Below, one piece after another: positions 1 through 11,339 of a DNA stretch of 64,000 nucleotides. Under the pieces are notes generated by a model. That model made no database searches. It worked only from the letters and a program-made list of their open reading frames with translations, and was not told the origin of the DNA. Source of the stretch: Pomphorhynchus laevis. Taxonomy: Eukaryota > Acanthocephala > Palaeacanthocephala > Echinorhynchida > Pomphorhynchidae. A program made the position numbers and the translations under genes. Within the stretch, counting starts at the first letter, position 1, and each line of letters opens with the position of its first letter. Location: the NCBI GenBank assembly GCA_012934845.2, contig WNNJ02002219.1, positions 186,001 through 250,000 on the forward strand, in the 5' to 3' direction.

Positions 1-102
1 ATTTTTTTATTTTTATTTAAAATTATTATTAATTTTACAGTTCTGAGCTTCCCTTTAAATAGAGCCTATATAATAAAAAGATATTATTCTTGTTCATAAA
101 AA

Positions 103-477
103 CTATTTTGAATCAAATAGCAAACGAGACAGCTTTTTTGTGAGTGCAAAAGATAGTTGTCGCAAAATTCTTGCAAGTGTAATTGAGTAAGGTTCTTTCC
201 TTTTCCTTGCGTCTTCAAGTGCTACTCTTCTTAATAATTTCAAGAGATCGTTACCGATTCCGCCCGTCGTGGACATGATTGCAGGAATGAATTTACCTCT
301 CTCAATTATATTGACGCGTTCTGCATATTTTGCAATCTTCCTATTTGAATGATATGTGAAGGTTGACTCACTGCTAGGCGAATTGACATACGATGGAGCT
401 AAATGATTAAAGATGCTTACGTCGACATACGACTGCTCCACGGTACCATTGCTCAATTGAGTGCATACCAAGTCCAT
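103..477 (-). mobile_element. RPIG-family retroelement, C-terminal fragment (R1)
   Basis: A 124-codon open frame. Its middle carries the C-terminal module shared with the copies at 16985-19590 and 19795-22410: AERVNIIERGKFIPAIMSTT, then GGIGND, a basic LKLLRRVALEDARKRK stretch, and LARILRQLSFAL. The final Cys-Ile/Val-Arg-Gly motif of the other copies is not recognisable here. No RT domain is attached. It could be the tail of the copy at 4851-6180, on the same strand with the 5' part at higher coordinates, after a rearrangement; the central RT motifs are missing from both. Assignment rests on motif similarity to the other copies in this window. Confidence 0.7.
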
Positions 478-479
478 TA

Positions 480-2640
480 TGGACGACCGATTCCTGGTAG
501 TTCTGAATTATCAAATATTATCAATTATCAATATTAATATGAATATTAATTAAATATTTAAAATTAATTTAATTAATAATTAATTAAATTAATTTCAATT
601 GGCAAATATTTATAGATTCTATTTATAACGTTATAGTTAATATTTTTAAGTGAAATAAACATTTAGCATAAATCGACAAGTAGTGGATTTGGCAATTTTA
701 ATGGTCAAGCTGTAATTTGCCTTCACCCTGCTAGCTACCATCAGCTGAGAAGTTGAAAAACATATTTAATATTTAAAACCCATAATTCGTGAGGATTTAC
801 AAGAAACATATGTTTGTATATTTATCACTACGATAATTTAATTATTAATTATTTAAAAGAATTATTGCATCAAAAAAGAGGACAATTTAATTTGATATTT
901 CACTAACTTCGGTTAGCATCTTCAGAAAATTACTCTTCAGTAATTACATCTTCTATAATTTTTTGAAGATACTAGCAGACGTTCGTAAAATATCAAATAA
1001 AAGTTTCCCCTTTTTTGATCCAGCTCCAATAATTCTTTATCAATAATGGATCATTATCAATTATCAATAGTGCATGTTATCACTATTTTCCAAAAATTTA
1101 ATTATTCTAAAATTATCAGAATATTTTATTTATATATTTAAAATATGCATATTTTATTTATATCATATTTTATTGCATATTTGAGGCAGGGAAAAATTTC
1201 AAAATAAAGTGTGTTGATTGTTTTGAAGGCAAATACCCTATATTTCTTAACAATTTCAGGCTACCTGAACTAGTTAAATCAATCAGTACTGAAACGTATA
1301 TCTTATTTGCGTTTATGTGACCACTAGACTTAATCAGCAATTGGATTTGCAAAGTATTGCACGGTTCATCCAATGCACGGTCATTTATGCATAAAATGAT
1401 TAAAGGAGATGATATATCTCTATATATTATAATGTTATTACTTTTCTTCCGTTTAATTTTCCAACACTCGCATCGTTATATCAATGGCCTTACATTTATT
1501 TCAAGGATAATTTACATATTTTGATAATAATTTTACATTTATTGGTCACATATGTTAAGTAATTGGTGATATAAAATAATTCCAGAACAACGAAAAACGA
1601 CCAAAACAGTTCATTAAGAGATACTAGTTATTAATGGTTCAGTAAAACAGGCGAAAATCTGCTCCACCAGTAGCTCCTTCAAAATATCGTATTTTTGCTT
1701 TTTTAAAAACAAGTCCTTAACAATAGCTGGATAATTCAAACTTTCCTATTTTGAAATTTAGTATAAGGAATAAAAAATTTTATTTTATTAATTAAAATAA
1801 AATAATAATAGTAATGATACGAAAACGTATCCTTAAATGAATTGTTAATTTGAGTCAGAATGCAGTACATATTTTAAAAGACGTAAATTTGTCTTTAATA
1901 AATAATAAATAGTCAGAATGCAGTAAATAGTCAAATTTACAAGACGTAAATTTGTCTTAAAGATTTTTAAGATTTTTTATTAAGATTTTTCTTAATTAAA
2001 TGTAAATAGGATTATTTAATATAAAATGCGTTGCCTCAGTTATTTGATCTGATAATGTTAAAGATTTTAATAAAAATTTATTAACAAATCATGCAAAATT
2101 GTTATTATTTCCATTTTAGTTTCATAATTAATAGATTATATTTAAAGATTTTTTCATTAAAACTTTTAATAACGATTTGCTAAACAAATTATCCGAAATT
2201 GCTATATTCTTTACATTTTATTTCCATTTCGTTTTCATATACAATGAATCATATTGAAATTAAACGACTACTTTCTGAATTAAATATTCACACAATGTTA
2301 CTTTTGATTACCTTCCAATAATTCTCTTGATTTTTAATTTGAGTGTAAAACTGATAATCTTGATTTGCAAATACGTATAATTGCATAAAATAACAACGGA
2401 TTTAAATATCAGCACTATAAAATAATTTTAATTAATTCAAACTACTGCCTTGCAAACTTAAAGCCATTCAAAAATATTTTTGAATAGTGAACATTTTACA
2501 TATACACTGTTCAACAGAGATTTAATTTATTAATTTAGTTTATAATATTTTAAATTAATTTTATCTGATCTACATAATTTATTAATTAAGAAAAAAATTG
2601 CTTAAAAAATCTCGATTATAACTTACAATATATTACACGC
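480..2640. other. AT-rich gene-free stretch
   Basis: Very AT-rich sequence with runs of A/T and short palindromes. I see no convincing gene. The only structured element is the foldback at about 856-1038. A 67-codon minus-strand frame near 1170-1373 has no recognisable motif. Confidence 0.6.
856..1038. repeat. Foldback MITE, family A, about 185 bp
   Basis: The two halves are imperfect reverse complements along nearly their full length. The left end reads AAAGAATTATTGCATCAAAA; the right end, reverse-complemented, reads AAAGAATTATTGGAGCTGGA then TCAAAAAAG. Inner parts of the arms share GATATTT, CTAAC and ATCTTCA words. Relatives lie at 4772-4833 (ends only), about 32260-32320 (part of one arm) and 63880-64000 (one arm, cut by the window edge). 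This suggests a non-autonomous element with long inverted repeats. No transposase partner is seen. Confidence 0.75.
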
Positions 2641-2685
2641 ATTTAAAACGTATAAGGATATAACTTGCGTTATGCAGCGGGATAA

Positions 2686-3197
2686 GCTAGATCAAGAAAG
2701 GCCGGAATTAATCAGTCAATATCCGGCCTACCTCTGGATCTTATCAGTAAAAATACAGATGAATTGGTTAAAGATGGTCTTGCACCCTTACCACCAGATC
2801 CTATTGATGAGTATACGGTATTCGGAGATGCATAAAAAATACAAGATTATAATGTCAATATAAAAGAGCATATTAAAACCCTATCAATCTCTCAGCCGCA
2901 ATACCAAATAGAAGACGATAACGATATGCATGTGGAATTGAAAAAATTAAATGCGTCTATATTTATTTGTATAATAGATCTACTAAAAGTTTTAATAGAT
3001 TGGCCAGACAATCAACAAGTCCGGGATAAAAAGCTGAATGAACTACAGTTCTTTTTCAATGCCCTAATGATGATTTTAAATAAGCTTAGATCTCACCAGG
3101 CAATTGAAACACAAAACACAAAGACGTTGGAAACACAAAAGCTTCAAAAAGAATTGTCGATTGATCGTTTTAAATGCTTCGTGGAAAAATTGATTAA
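2686..3197 (+). pseudogene. MED7: Mediator complex subunit 7 (MED7) pseudogene
   Basis: Read in one frame, this stretch matches metazoan MED7 in order. First comes DGLAPLPPDPIDEYTVFGD (human MED7 has [20 protein letters not shown]). Then ELKKLNASIFICIIDLLKVL (human [20 protein letters not shown]), then LRSHQAIET (human YRPHQARET), and a helical stretch ending FKCFVEKLI. MED7 is a middle-module subunit of Mediator, which links transcription factors to RNA polymerase II. One in-frame TAA at 2833-2835 interrupts the conserved frame, the N-terminal start is not clear, and the 3' end runs into a duplicated internal segment rather than the usual C-terminus. There is no sign of introns. A retrocopy that decayed and was partly duplicated is most likely; a spliced gene cannot be fully excluded. 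Recognition is from remembered family sequence. Confidence 0.75.
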
Positions 3198-3286
3198 TTC
3201 GGAGATGCATAAAAAATACAAGATTATAATGTCAATATAAAAGAGCATATTAAAACCCTATCAATCTCTTAGCCACAAAACCAAAT
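2821..3286 (+). repeat. 90-bp direct repeat (2821-2910 and 3198-3286) in the MED7 copy
   Basis: The segment beginning TTCGGAGATGCATAAAAAAT occurs at 2821 and again at 3198, offset 377 bp, with a few differences near the distal end (CCGCAATACC versus CCACAAAACC). The first copy is collinear with MED7. The second follows the MED7 C-terminal helix out of frame, so it looks like a partial tandem duplication of the pseudogene. Confidence 0.85.
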
Positions 3287-3299
3287 ATTGCGGAGATTA

Positions 3300-4770
3300 T
3301 ATTAATCTTACGGAGATTTAATTTGTTAATTTATTTTATAAATATTCGATTAATGAATCGGCTATAAAAATTTCTGCGATTTATAATTCAACATCCGAAA
3401 AAGCTCAATCAATCATCAGATATGGAAATCCCGAACAGTTGATGAGCTAAACTATTTCGGTTTCATAAAAACTCTGGCATTAGAGATAGAGAAATCTTTT
3501 AAAGATACCAATAAATGATTAAATTAATTTTTTTAATTTAAATTAAGTATTATAAATCATTAAATAAATTATTTAAAAAAAATTATTTTATAAATTGTTA
3601 TATTCTTTCCATTTTGTTTTCATAATTAATGAATTATATCAAAATTTAGAGAATATATTATCAATTATAATTTGATTATTGTTGTTCACCTTTCGAACAT
3701 GCTCAAATTACAAATACGTATATATCCAATTTATTTGCAAATACGTATATTTGCAAACAGAACGTGTTAAAATAACACGTGATTTTTTTCTTATTTTTAA
3801 GCAATCAACTACAGAATAGCGCTTCCAATGATGAACGATTATGTTATTTACTTAATCATTCTACGCAGAGAGCACTATTCTGTAGTTGACAATTTTAAAA
3901 AACTATTTCATTGTAGTCATTACTAATGTACACTGTTTCCGTCAACTGTAATGATATTTCCGTGTTCTCGTTTCAATCGACGGAAACAAGATACAGTTTG
4001 AACAAAGGAAAATATTGAACTCGTTCAAAATTTACTAATTATTGAACTTGTTAATTTTTTAGTCTAATTACTAATTTTTTCAGTCTAAGATTACGTTAAT
4101 TATTATTTCAAAAGCCTAAATTAAATTACAATAAACCTAATCTAAACTGTCCTAAAAGTGATTATAAAGTGTATTATATGACACTGACTTAAAATCAAAT
4201 GACCAATAAAAAATTGAAAGATACAATATGCAGTTTGAAATGAATTTAAGTTCAAATTTGGTAAATAAAAAACGTTCTAGTTAACTACGGGATAACGCAT
4301 AAACCTGAATAAAATTTCATAACGTATGTACCTGAATTTAAATTGATAAAAAATATTCATTATGGGATAATTTTGAATATATTATAAGTACCAGAACAGA
4401 AGTTGGCGACTCTGTCATTAAAACGAAATTGACAAATTTCTTTTTGGCTATTTATTATGTACAAAGTTCCATTTTCGCAACATGCCAGGATCTCATCTGC
4501 ATTGTCACCCTTTGAACTTGTTAAATCTTTTTAGTCTAATAAGATTTTTAAACTTAATAGAAAGTTTAGAAATAAACTTTAGCTTTCAAAACTTCTAATC
4601 TAATATGAACAAACCTTAAAATGATTGCAGTTGCGTCATCATTAAGATGACGTAATAAAAATTACGCTTAAATACCTTTGAAATTTAAATTTGCCATTTG
4701 CCTTGCTAAAGTTTTCAATTTTTGTTTTATGAAAATTAAAAGCTGAAGGAGTTATGAAAAGCTGAAAGAG
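3300..4770. other. AT-rich gene-free stretch
   Basis: No coding sequence recognised. It holds one strong hairpin (3805-3889), annotated separately. The remainder is AT-rich with short repeated words. Confidence 0.55.
3805..3889. repeat. 85-bp hairpin
   Basis: TCAACTACAGAATAGCGCT at 3805-3823 is the reverse complement of 3871-3889 with one mismatch. The interior also pairs (GAACGATTA with TAATCATTC), giving an interrupted stem and a loop near 3850. It could be a very short foldback element or a transcribed hairpin; the sequence does not decide. Confidence 0.7.
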
Positions 4771-4771
4771 T

Positions 4772-4833
4772 AAAGAATCATTGGAGCTGGATCAAAAAAT
4801 TTCTTTTCTTTGATCCAGTTCTAATAATTCTTT
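4772..4833. repeat. Internally deleted MITE of family A (ends only)
   Basis: AAAGAATCATTGGAGCTGGA TCAAA at 4772-4796 and its near-perfect reverse complement at 4809-4833 (22 of 25 positions) flank a 12-bp spacer. Both arms match the ends of the 856-1038 element. This copy has therefore lost almost all of its interior. It sits just beside the break in the RPIG copy that starts at 4851. Confidence 0.8.
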
Positions 4834-4850
4834 ATCAATATGGATCATTA

Positions 4851-6180
4851 TTAAAATAATGAATCATTAAAAGCTGAATGAGTCATTATATGGATGTTCA
4901 CATGATGTTCACGGTAAGCGCTACGGAGCGAGTGTACGGCGTAGTCGATGTCGCTTTTTTGACCTGCGGCAAGTTGCACTTTTTGACAAACGTCTTCTAT
5001 GTCTGTGGAAATAATATGCAGGATTGCCTTGCTTATAATGCGTCGGGATGTGTCACATATATTTATTGGTTTAATTCCGCCTGTTTTCTTTTCTAGTGCG
5101 ATTAGTCTGCATGCGATAAAAGCTTCGAGAGACTCTGTATCGAACGACTCGGTCGCGATGCGGATCGCCAAACCTGCAAGACACCTAGCTAGGTTATTAG
5201 ATTGAGTACCAAATTGGGTAAGCATGTGTCGCCACGCAAGTGCATAAAGACCGGATGGTCCAGCACCTCCATGTGTCTGTTTGCAAACTCTGATGATGGC
5301 ATTTTTGTCAAGTGAATAAAATCGACAGGCATGATAATTTTTCGACTTTCAATGTCCGGCGAAGATTAAAATATTGGAGGAAGGTTCGACAGCGGGCGGA
5401 TGTAAATCCTGAAGCGTGGTTGTGACGGATTTTCCGTTCATTTGACAGTCTGGTGACAGGCCGTAGACTTTGTTTTGTCTTCAAATACGTGAGTTCCGGC
5501 ATTTATCTTTTTTGTACCATCAATTTTCTATAACGCTTGTTCCAATCATGTGATTGATTTAGTTTGCAGCTGCAAGTTCCGTTGGAGGTATTCTCCTTCG
5601 ATAAAGAGTTCACTGAAATTCTGTTGTTGACAATGAGTAAACCTCCGTTCAAGGGTTTTGCGAACTAGCGACACCTTTTTCATCAGAATCCGCTGCAGTA
5701 GGCATTGGGAGAACGCTACAGCTGATTTGAGTGCAGAAGGTTCGCCAGCCTTGTTTATTCCAACTTTTAAGTAAAATGTGATAGGGTTTCTATGATCATA
5801 TAGTTAACGTTGCAGGCGGGCAGTCTGAGTAGGTTTGACCTCCATTGGATAACTTTATTGTAAATATCGTCGATGGTATTGACGGAAATATATCTTTCAA
5901 TGGGAACTTCCGGTGATATCATTGTTTGTTGGGTTTAAAGGTTGCTATTCGAGAAAATCGAATCTGATGACTTGACCAAGTTCATTGATATTTAAGATTT
6001 GATTGTCTTCGAGATCATTTTGAGGGATTTTGTTAGGTAATGGTCTGTTAGAGCATTTTATAGCCCCACAATTGACGCACGGTATGTTCATCTTTCTGCA
6101 TCGACATCCCCGACTAACAGCGCTGGGGCCATTGCATCGGCGTCACTCTGTTATGGAGCTTGAAATTGTGTATTATTTAT
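4851..6180 (-). mobile_element. RPIG-family retroelement, 5' half (R2)
   Basis: Reading from 6180 downward there is first a Cys-rich segment (CNG, then GCRCRKMNIPCVNCGAIKCS) at about 6150-6050. Next comes an N-terminal segment with IDDIYNKVIQWRSNLLRLPA at about 5880-5810. GGAGPSGLYALAW follows at about 5230-5275, then a clean frame 5225-4851 with RLIALEKKTGGIKPINICDT, SRRIISKAIL and AAGQKSD. It stops near RT motif A (THSAFND), where the usual catalytic Asp-x-x-Asn-Ala-Phe context is degenerate. Frames are interrupted between 5300 and 5800. The copy ends at a family A foldback. The same architecture is seen in the copy at 16985-19590. Confidence 0.75.
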
Positions 6181-6339
6181 CTCCGAAATGTATGTTATGA
6201 TCAAATATGTTATCTTACAAATGTATGCTATGTAAAATAATAAGGATTTTCTTAAATAACTATATAACCGATAATAACTAAAAAGAAAAACAGCTAAGAG
6301 CAAAACAGTACAAGAAATCTACAAAACCTTTTGTCCAGT

Positions 6340-8700
6340 ATTCCAACAAATTTCTAAGGCCTCAGTTCCAGCGGGATCTGAGACCTCCAACCGATCTAAC
6401 ACGCCGCATTCCGACTGAACCATCCGGGGTCTCTCACCCCCGAATAGTTTAATCAAGGCGGACTATGCTCGGTAATCGGTAGATGAGGAGCTTAAGAAAC
6501 CTTAGTATTTGCTCTGTGGATGTCTTCTCGAAAAGAAGACTAATCCCAAGAAAGCCCAAGTACCCCACAGGCGCACCTGGGTTTTCCCATTCAACGACAG
6601 ATGCTAAGTCTGTTTCAGGGCCCACCTAGCTTTCTTCAGAATACGTTTGAGTCTATTCAGGTCAGCTTTCGCTGACCAGTTCAGCGTAATGGTGAACCCC
6701 AGGTATTTTACTCGACTTGTGAATGTGGGGAGTGGTTGATTTGCAAAAATGGGGGATATATCTTAGTGCTAATCTCTTCAATTTTTTCTTTGTGGCAGGG
6801 GTGCCATGAAAGACGATCACCTGTGTTTTCGATGAGTTCAAAATAAGATTGGACATGGTTAACACGTCTTTTAATCTTAAAAAGAAACGGCTGATGTCTG
6901 AGACTACATCTTTGCACCTGCGTCCTGAGAACAGGGCTGTGGTATCATCAGTGTATACCACTAGATGTTGATCACGTTTAAATATCTTATATAGTTCGAT
7001 GGAGGCAGCAAGATATAAGATTGGAAAAAGTGGTGAACCTTGAGGCACACTCGTAATAGGGTAGAACTGACGTGCATCCGGGTCGTCCTCATAGTAGAAC
7101 CGCTTGGTGTACAGCAATATCCCTACCCTATTAGCAATTCTCGCAGGCAACCCGAGGAAACTGATAGAAGAGATAACGACGGGAATGGAGATGCGGTCAA
7201 ATGCAGCAGAAAAATCAAGGAAAACAGCCACAGCAAGTTAATGATTGTTATCCCGACAAAACTGATACACTTCACCAATTGCTAAATAGACCAAGCGCCC
7301 TTTGACAAACCCATTAAAACTTGGTGAGATTCAATTACATCTAATTAAATGATCGCGGATTCTACGCGGAAGCACTTTTTCGTAGATGGATGTGAGGGAA
7401 TTTTAAATCGAAATATGCCGCAGGTATTTAGGACATAAGACAAGATTACGTTTTGGTAAAAAAATTCTACGACTCATATTGATACCAGCTACGTCGGAAG
7501 GTTAGACTAAAAGCAATGTGACGGCCACTTCTCTTTTCTGATCGGTTGTCAAAAGCTGGCACACCCGAGAAGATAGTGGAGCGACGGAATTAGAGGTGCC
7601 CGGACGTGGACCCTAAGAGTTAACCACTACCCAATATACGATAACAACTACCCAATATACGATCCAGTAGGTCACGGTTATTGTGAATTTCTCCTGGCCG
7701 GATATAGATATTGACTATGCTGATTCGTTTACCATTTTTACATAGTGATATAGCTAAACAAGACAGGGCTGAACAAGAATAGTTCAACAGGAGGGAAGAT
7801 CTTAAAGAGCATTTAACTATGGTTAGAAGACCTCGAGATGAATAGGAGTAAGGTAGGGTTATGTACGGAGTAAAGTTGGTATAAATGTGCTTAGGAATAA
7901 ATCGAGTAATGTCCTAGGAGAGACAGATATCCCGCGTCTCCTGAAAGACTATAACCTCTGCGTCTCTACCAGATAGAAGGCTAAGGGCAGAAGGATATTC
8001 AGTGAAAAAGGCTCTTGGCTACTTTGCGTTGTGTTTATTTAACTGGAGTGGGATTGCCTAACCCTAGCAGAAGCCGGGAGAAAGAAGGTTGCCATTTTCA
8101 CTCTATTTCCCACCAGGAGAAGACACTTGCCCACCGACATTATCTTCATTTCCCGAGGCTATCACCCATTGCGATGCGTTAGTCTTTGCAAGTTTCTTTG
8201 GAGTTAAAGGCGGTCTTACACCAGGCCTCTTTTTGTTCCCCTGTGGCCTCTTGGCCTTCGAGAAAACAGGAAAAGGGAACGTGATTCCAAATGTTCTTTT
8301 AGTAAGTTAACAACAATGGATTGAAATTCATCTTTCAAGATCTGCATCCTTGTATCCATCAAAGTCACAATATCGCGATCAGTCATTCTTACCTCACAAG
8401 GATTGGCCGAGGCTACTGCAAAGCAAGCTGGTCTGGGTGCCGGTATACCGATGAGTCGTCTTCAATAAACCTTGAATAAGGGGCAACGTCTAGACCACGC
8501 TGGGTGTTGTCCTCCACAGTTGGGGCATTGAAAAGAAAGGGCACATTTCTAGTGGACTTCCCCAGCCCCACATACACCACAAGTATGGGGCCTAGAACAA
8601 GTGGAAGTCCAGTGCCTCCATCCATTGCATCTATTGCAATGTGGAAACGTAAGTGAGTCTGTTTCAATTAATATAAAAACCAGGTTGTAACCAAAGAATG
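6340..8700 (-). mobile_element. I/Jockey-like LINE, broken
   Basis: Read from 8700 downward. ORF1 tail with zinc knuckles at about 8640-8480 (HTCGVCGAG, then CPNCGGQHPAWSRRC), followed by a Pro/Lys-rich segment. An apurinic-type endonuclease remnant follows at about 7990-7640 (VIVFQETRD, then GKRISIVNIYIRPGE). Then the RT: YEKVLPRRIRDHLI and a GFVKGR stretch, and a clean frame 7231-6662 with motif A VFLDFSAAFDR, motif B SVPQGSPLFP and motif C VYTDDTT. The active site reads YTDD rather than YADD. Several stops and frame changes occur between ORF1, the endonuclease and the RT. Fragments of its 3' region recur at 28960-29250 (plus) and 31840-32080 (minus). Clade is judged from motif style. Confidence 0.8.
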
Positions 8701-9815
8701 GGTTGCACTTGGTGTTAGCAAGTGCATAGCAGCCGAGCCATAGTCAGACAAGTTTTTTGTGAAGTAGTCTAGATATGAGTAAGCCAAATCTGAAGAAAAA
8801 GAAATTCGAAATTCCGCTTCAAGGAATCGAATAGAATTGAAAAGAACTTTCTTTGAAATTTTGAAGCAAACTCTCTAAAAAAATGTTAAAGAGAGAGGTT
8901 TTCTCCAATGGAATTATATGCAGTAAATTTGATTAAGATTTAAATTCGAGTTAGTAATATTAAAAATTAAGTGAATTTAGGCAATCTGCAGTAAATGGTA
9001 TAGAATGATTCAAATCAAGTATATATTAATGATACAACGATGTAGAGAAAATAGATTATTTAATATGGATTAGTGAACCTTATCACAATACCAGAAAATA
9101 TGAAGTTATACAATCTTCTATATTTTATATCTTAATTATTGAACTTGTTCAATTAAGATGTCATGCTAGTAGTACTAATTTTGTTTTAATGCCCATCCAC
9201 TTGCTACTTTAAAGTATAGTAAATAAGAACATTTCCAAGATCAAGAATAGCCAATAGGGCGATAGCTATCGATTTGTCGATTGCCAGGATAATTTTGGTC
9301 GATCGATCACTCGCTGTGTTTGGAGTTAAATTAAGTGTACTATGGATTTTGAAGCGATTGTAGAACTTTGGCCACTTCTGGTATCAAATCGCCTTAAAGA
9401 TCCTTCGATACTTTCATATATTTAGAATTGTATAATTCCAAATTCATTTTCTTTACAGATAATATAAATTATTACTACATTTTGCTTCTACAAAATGCAT
9501 AACTTATACATTGTAGTTTTTAAAAAATTAAATTGAATTGTAACTAAATAAAAGTTTTTAATAAAAAGTTATGGAAGATCGAATTTTTAAAACATTTTTT
9601 AGAAATACAATAATGTATTATTTAATATGATATGGTGTCCATATAACTGTATAAGATTATGTAACCTTGAAATTATGTTCTAAAGCATGAACATAATTGT
9701 ATGTTGGAAATCTGAAAACCGAACACGGAATTTATTTTCGAACGTAAAATTATTTTATTTATGTATCTAACTACATTTATTTTTATTAAACAGTTAATTA
9801 TATAATAAATTTATT
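8700..9815. other. Gene-free stretch
   Basis: AT-rich sequence with one moderately GC-richer patch around 9240-9330 containing short ATCGAT-type palindromes. No open frame with a recognisable motif. Confidence 0.5.
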
Positions 9816-9816
9816 T

Positions 9817-10170
9817 TTCAAACTCCGCCTTCTCGTAACTTTTCGTCTCATCGCTGTCGGCTCCCATCATTCATCAACCTTCCTTTCTTAGACGACACTT
9901 GCCCCACCTTGCTATCGATGCGTTCCCGTCATACCATCTTACTTCACGATCCCAATTACTCCAACAACTACTGTCTCTAATCCTTCCTCGTCGCTGCCCC
10001 ACTCGCCTGGAATCAACTCCCTCTCGACGTCCGCCGCGCTCCTTCTTTTATCACATTCAAACACCTCCTCCGTTCACACCTTCTCGACACATGATTTACA
10101 TTTTTGTTTTGTTGTGGTCATGTAAGCGTGCGTTGGCACGCATTTGCCACGTTAAAATAAATCTTTTTTA
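9817..10170 (+). mobile_element. 3' fragment of the CR1/L2-like LINE
   Basis: Near-identical to the last ~350 bp of the element at 12235-16030: the end of ORF2 (LAWNQLPLDVR-type motif, then FKHLLRSHLLDT in the intact copy), a stop, and the 3' UTR with a conserved GTAAGCGTGCGYTGGCACGC palindrome and GTTAAAATAAATCTTTTTT end. The reading frame is broken. 5'-truncated, as expected of target-primed reverse transcription. Confidence 0.88.
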
Positions 10171-10360
10171 TTATTAAAAAAAGACGTATATGAATATGGA
10201 TATCCCTATCGCTATCCCGGATAGGGATAAACATTGTATTTCTTAAAGTGGATGCGTGACTGAGCTCAAAGTCAGTATAATTTCTATTTTGATGTGCTTA
10301 TAATTGAACACATTTTTTCGTTCACCAGCGTAAAAATATGCCATAAGTTTAACAAAATGT

Positions 10361-10366
10361 TTTATT
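10361..10366 (-). terminator. Putative polyadenylation signal of UMP-CMP kinase
   Basis: AATAAA on the minus strand 43 nt downstream of the stop codon, in a U-rich context. Position and sequence fit a cleavage/polyadenylation signal; AT-rich sequence makes chance occurrence possible. Confidence 0.5.
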
Positions 10367-10408
10367 TCAAAATGAATAATATATTCGTCTGATGCATGTT
10401 CCTTAGGT

Positions 10409-11017
10409 TTATGTCATCTTCCAAATGTCAAGACTTTTAACGTCGGTCCAAATTTTTCCAATCGATCTGTCTGCATTGATTTTAGTTAGTAAGTTCATTT
10501 TATCGTAATGCATAACTATTGGTAACGTAGATTGTGTATATGTATCTATTCGTTTGATCAGACTATTTCGATTATCATCTGTGCGGCTACCATCTTTACC
10601 CCGTTCAAGACATCGCGCAATGCATGTCTCTTGACCGCACTCGAAGAACAATACTCCTTTTACAATTACTTTATCCCCGACAATTCTCTGCCAACCGAGA
10701 AGGTTGTCTTCATTCCGTGGAAATCCGTCAATTAAAAAATGTTTTTCTCTTTCGTTCGATTGCATTTTATTCAATAGCAGACTGCATGTTATGTCAACCG
10801 GCACAATTGATCCGTTTCTAATGTGATTATCTATCAATTCCGAGTATTCGGAACCAGGCGTATTTTGTTCCTTGCGAAGTAGTTCACCAGCAGAAAGATG
10901 AACAAATCCAAATTCGTTTACAATTTTTGCGCACTGTGTACCTTTACCTGCACCGGGTCCGCCTAGTACAAATACGACTACTGGTCTGTCGTTCGTTGAA
11001 CTCATATGGATATGCAA
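10409..11017 (-). CDS. CMPK1: UMP-CMP kinase
   Basis: An uninterrupted 202-codon frame. UMP-CMP kinase transfers phosphate from ATP to UMP, CMP or dCMP, normally in the cytosol, in pyrimidine nucleotide salvage and synthesis. Seen here: a P-loop GGPGAGKGT at residues 19-27, the NMP-binding segment HLSAGELLRKE at 40-50, DGFPRNEDN at 97-105, and the short lid RCLERGKDGSRTDDN at 135-149 with the arginines expected of the family. The length is close to the usual 196-ish residues, with a short lid as in UMP-CMP rather than long-lid adenylate kinases. I list the upstream ATG at 11017; a second ATG at 11005 (MSSTND) would suit the family equally well. AATAAA on this strand at 10366-10361 lies about 43 nt past the stop. 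No intron is evident, so a retrocopy that stayed intact is possible, but all core residues look sound. It lies between a LINE fragment and Penelope-like tails. Confidence 0.92.
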   Translation of the reverse strand: MHIHMSSTNDRPVVVFVLGGPGAGKGTQCAKIVNEFGFVHLSAGELLRKEQNTPGSEYSELIDNHIRNGSIVPVDITCSLLLNKMQSNEREKHFLIDGFPRNEDNLLGWQRIVGDKVIVKGVLFFECGQETCIARCLERGKDGSRTDDNRNSLIKRIDTYTQSTLPIVMHYDKMNLLTKINADRSIGKIWTDVKSLDIWKMT

Positions 11018-11339
11018 TTTCGGTTACTTTAGAAAATCTGGAGGTGTTCGAGTTTCTCTACGAACTGATTGCTTAAGTGTAAAATGTTTAATATGCAATA
11101 TGTAATATTACACGCAGAAAATAAAACAAGCTAAACCAGGAAGATTTTGTTTTCGATAATGTTAGTGGCGTAGAGAACGTCAAAGTTACATTATGACATT
11201 AAATATTGAAAACTTTATAAATTGATTTTTATTTAATAATTCGACAAAATTTTAAGGAAATAAAATCGATACACCATAAAGCATGTTTATTTTTAATTTT
11301 AATAAATTTTATCGTTATATTATATAATTAGATATCATT

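Noticed and set aside
1170-1373. Minus-strand 67-codon frame as a gene
   Set aside because: No recognisable motif; AT-rich surroundings make such frames common.
8089-8310. Plus-strand 73-codon open frame
   Set aside because: It is antisense to the Pro/Lys-rich ORF1 part of the I/Jockey-like LINE, which reads sensibly on the minus strand.
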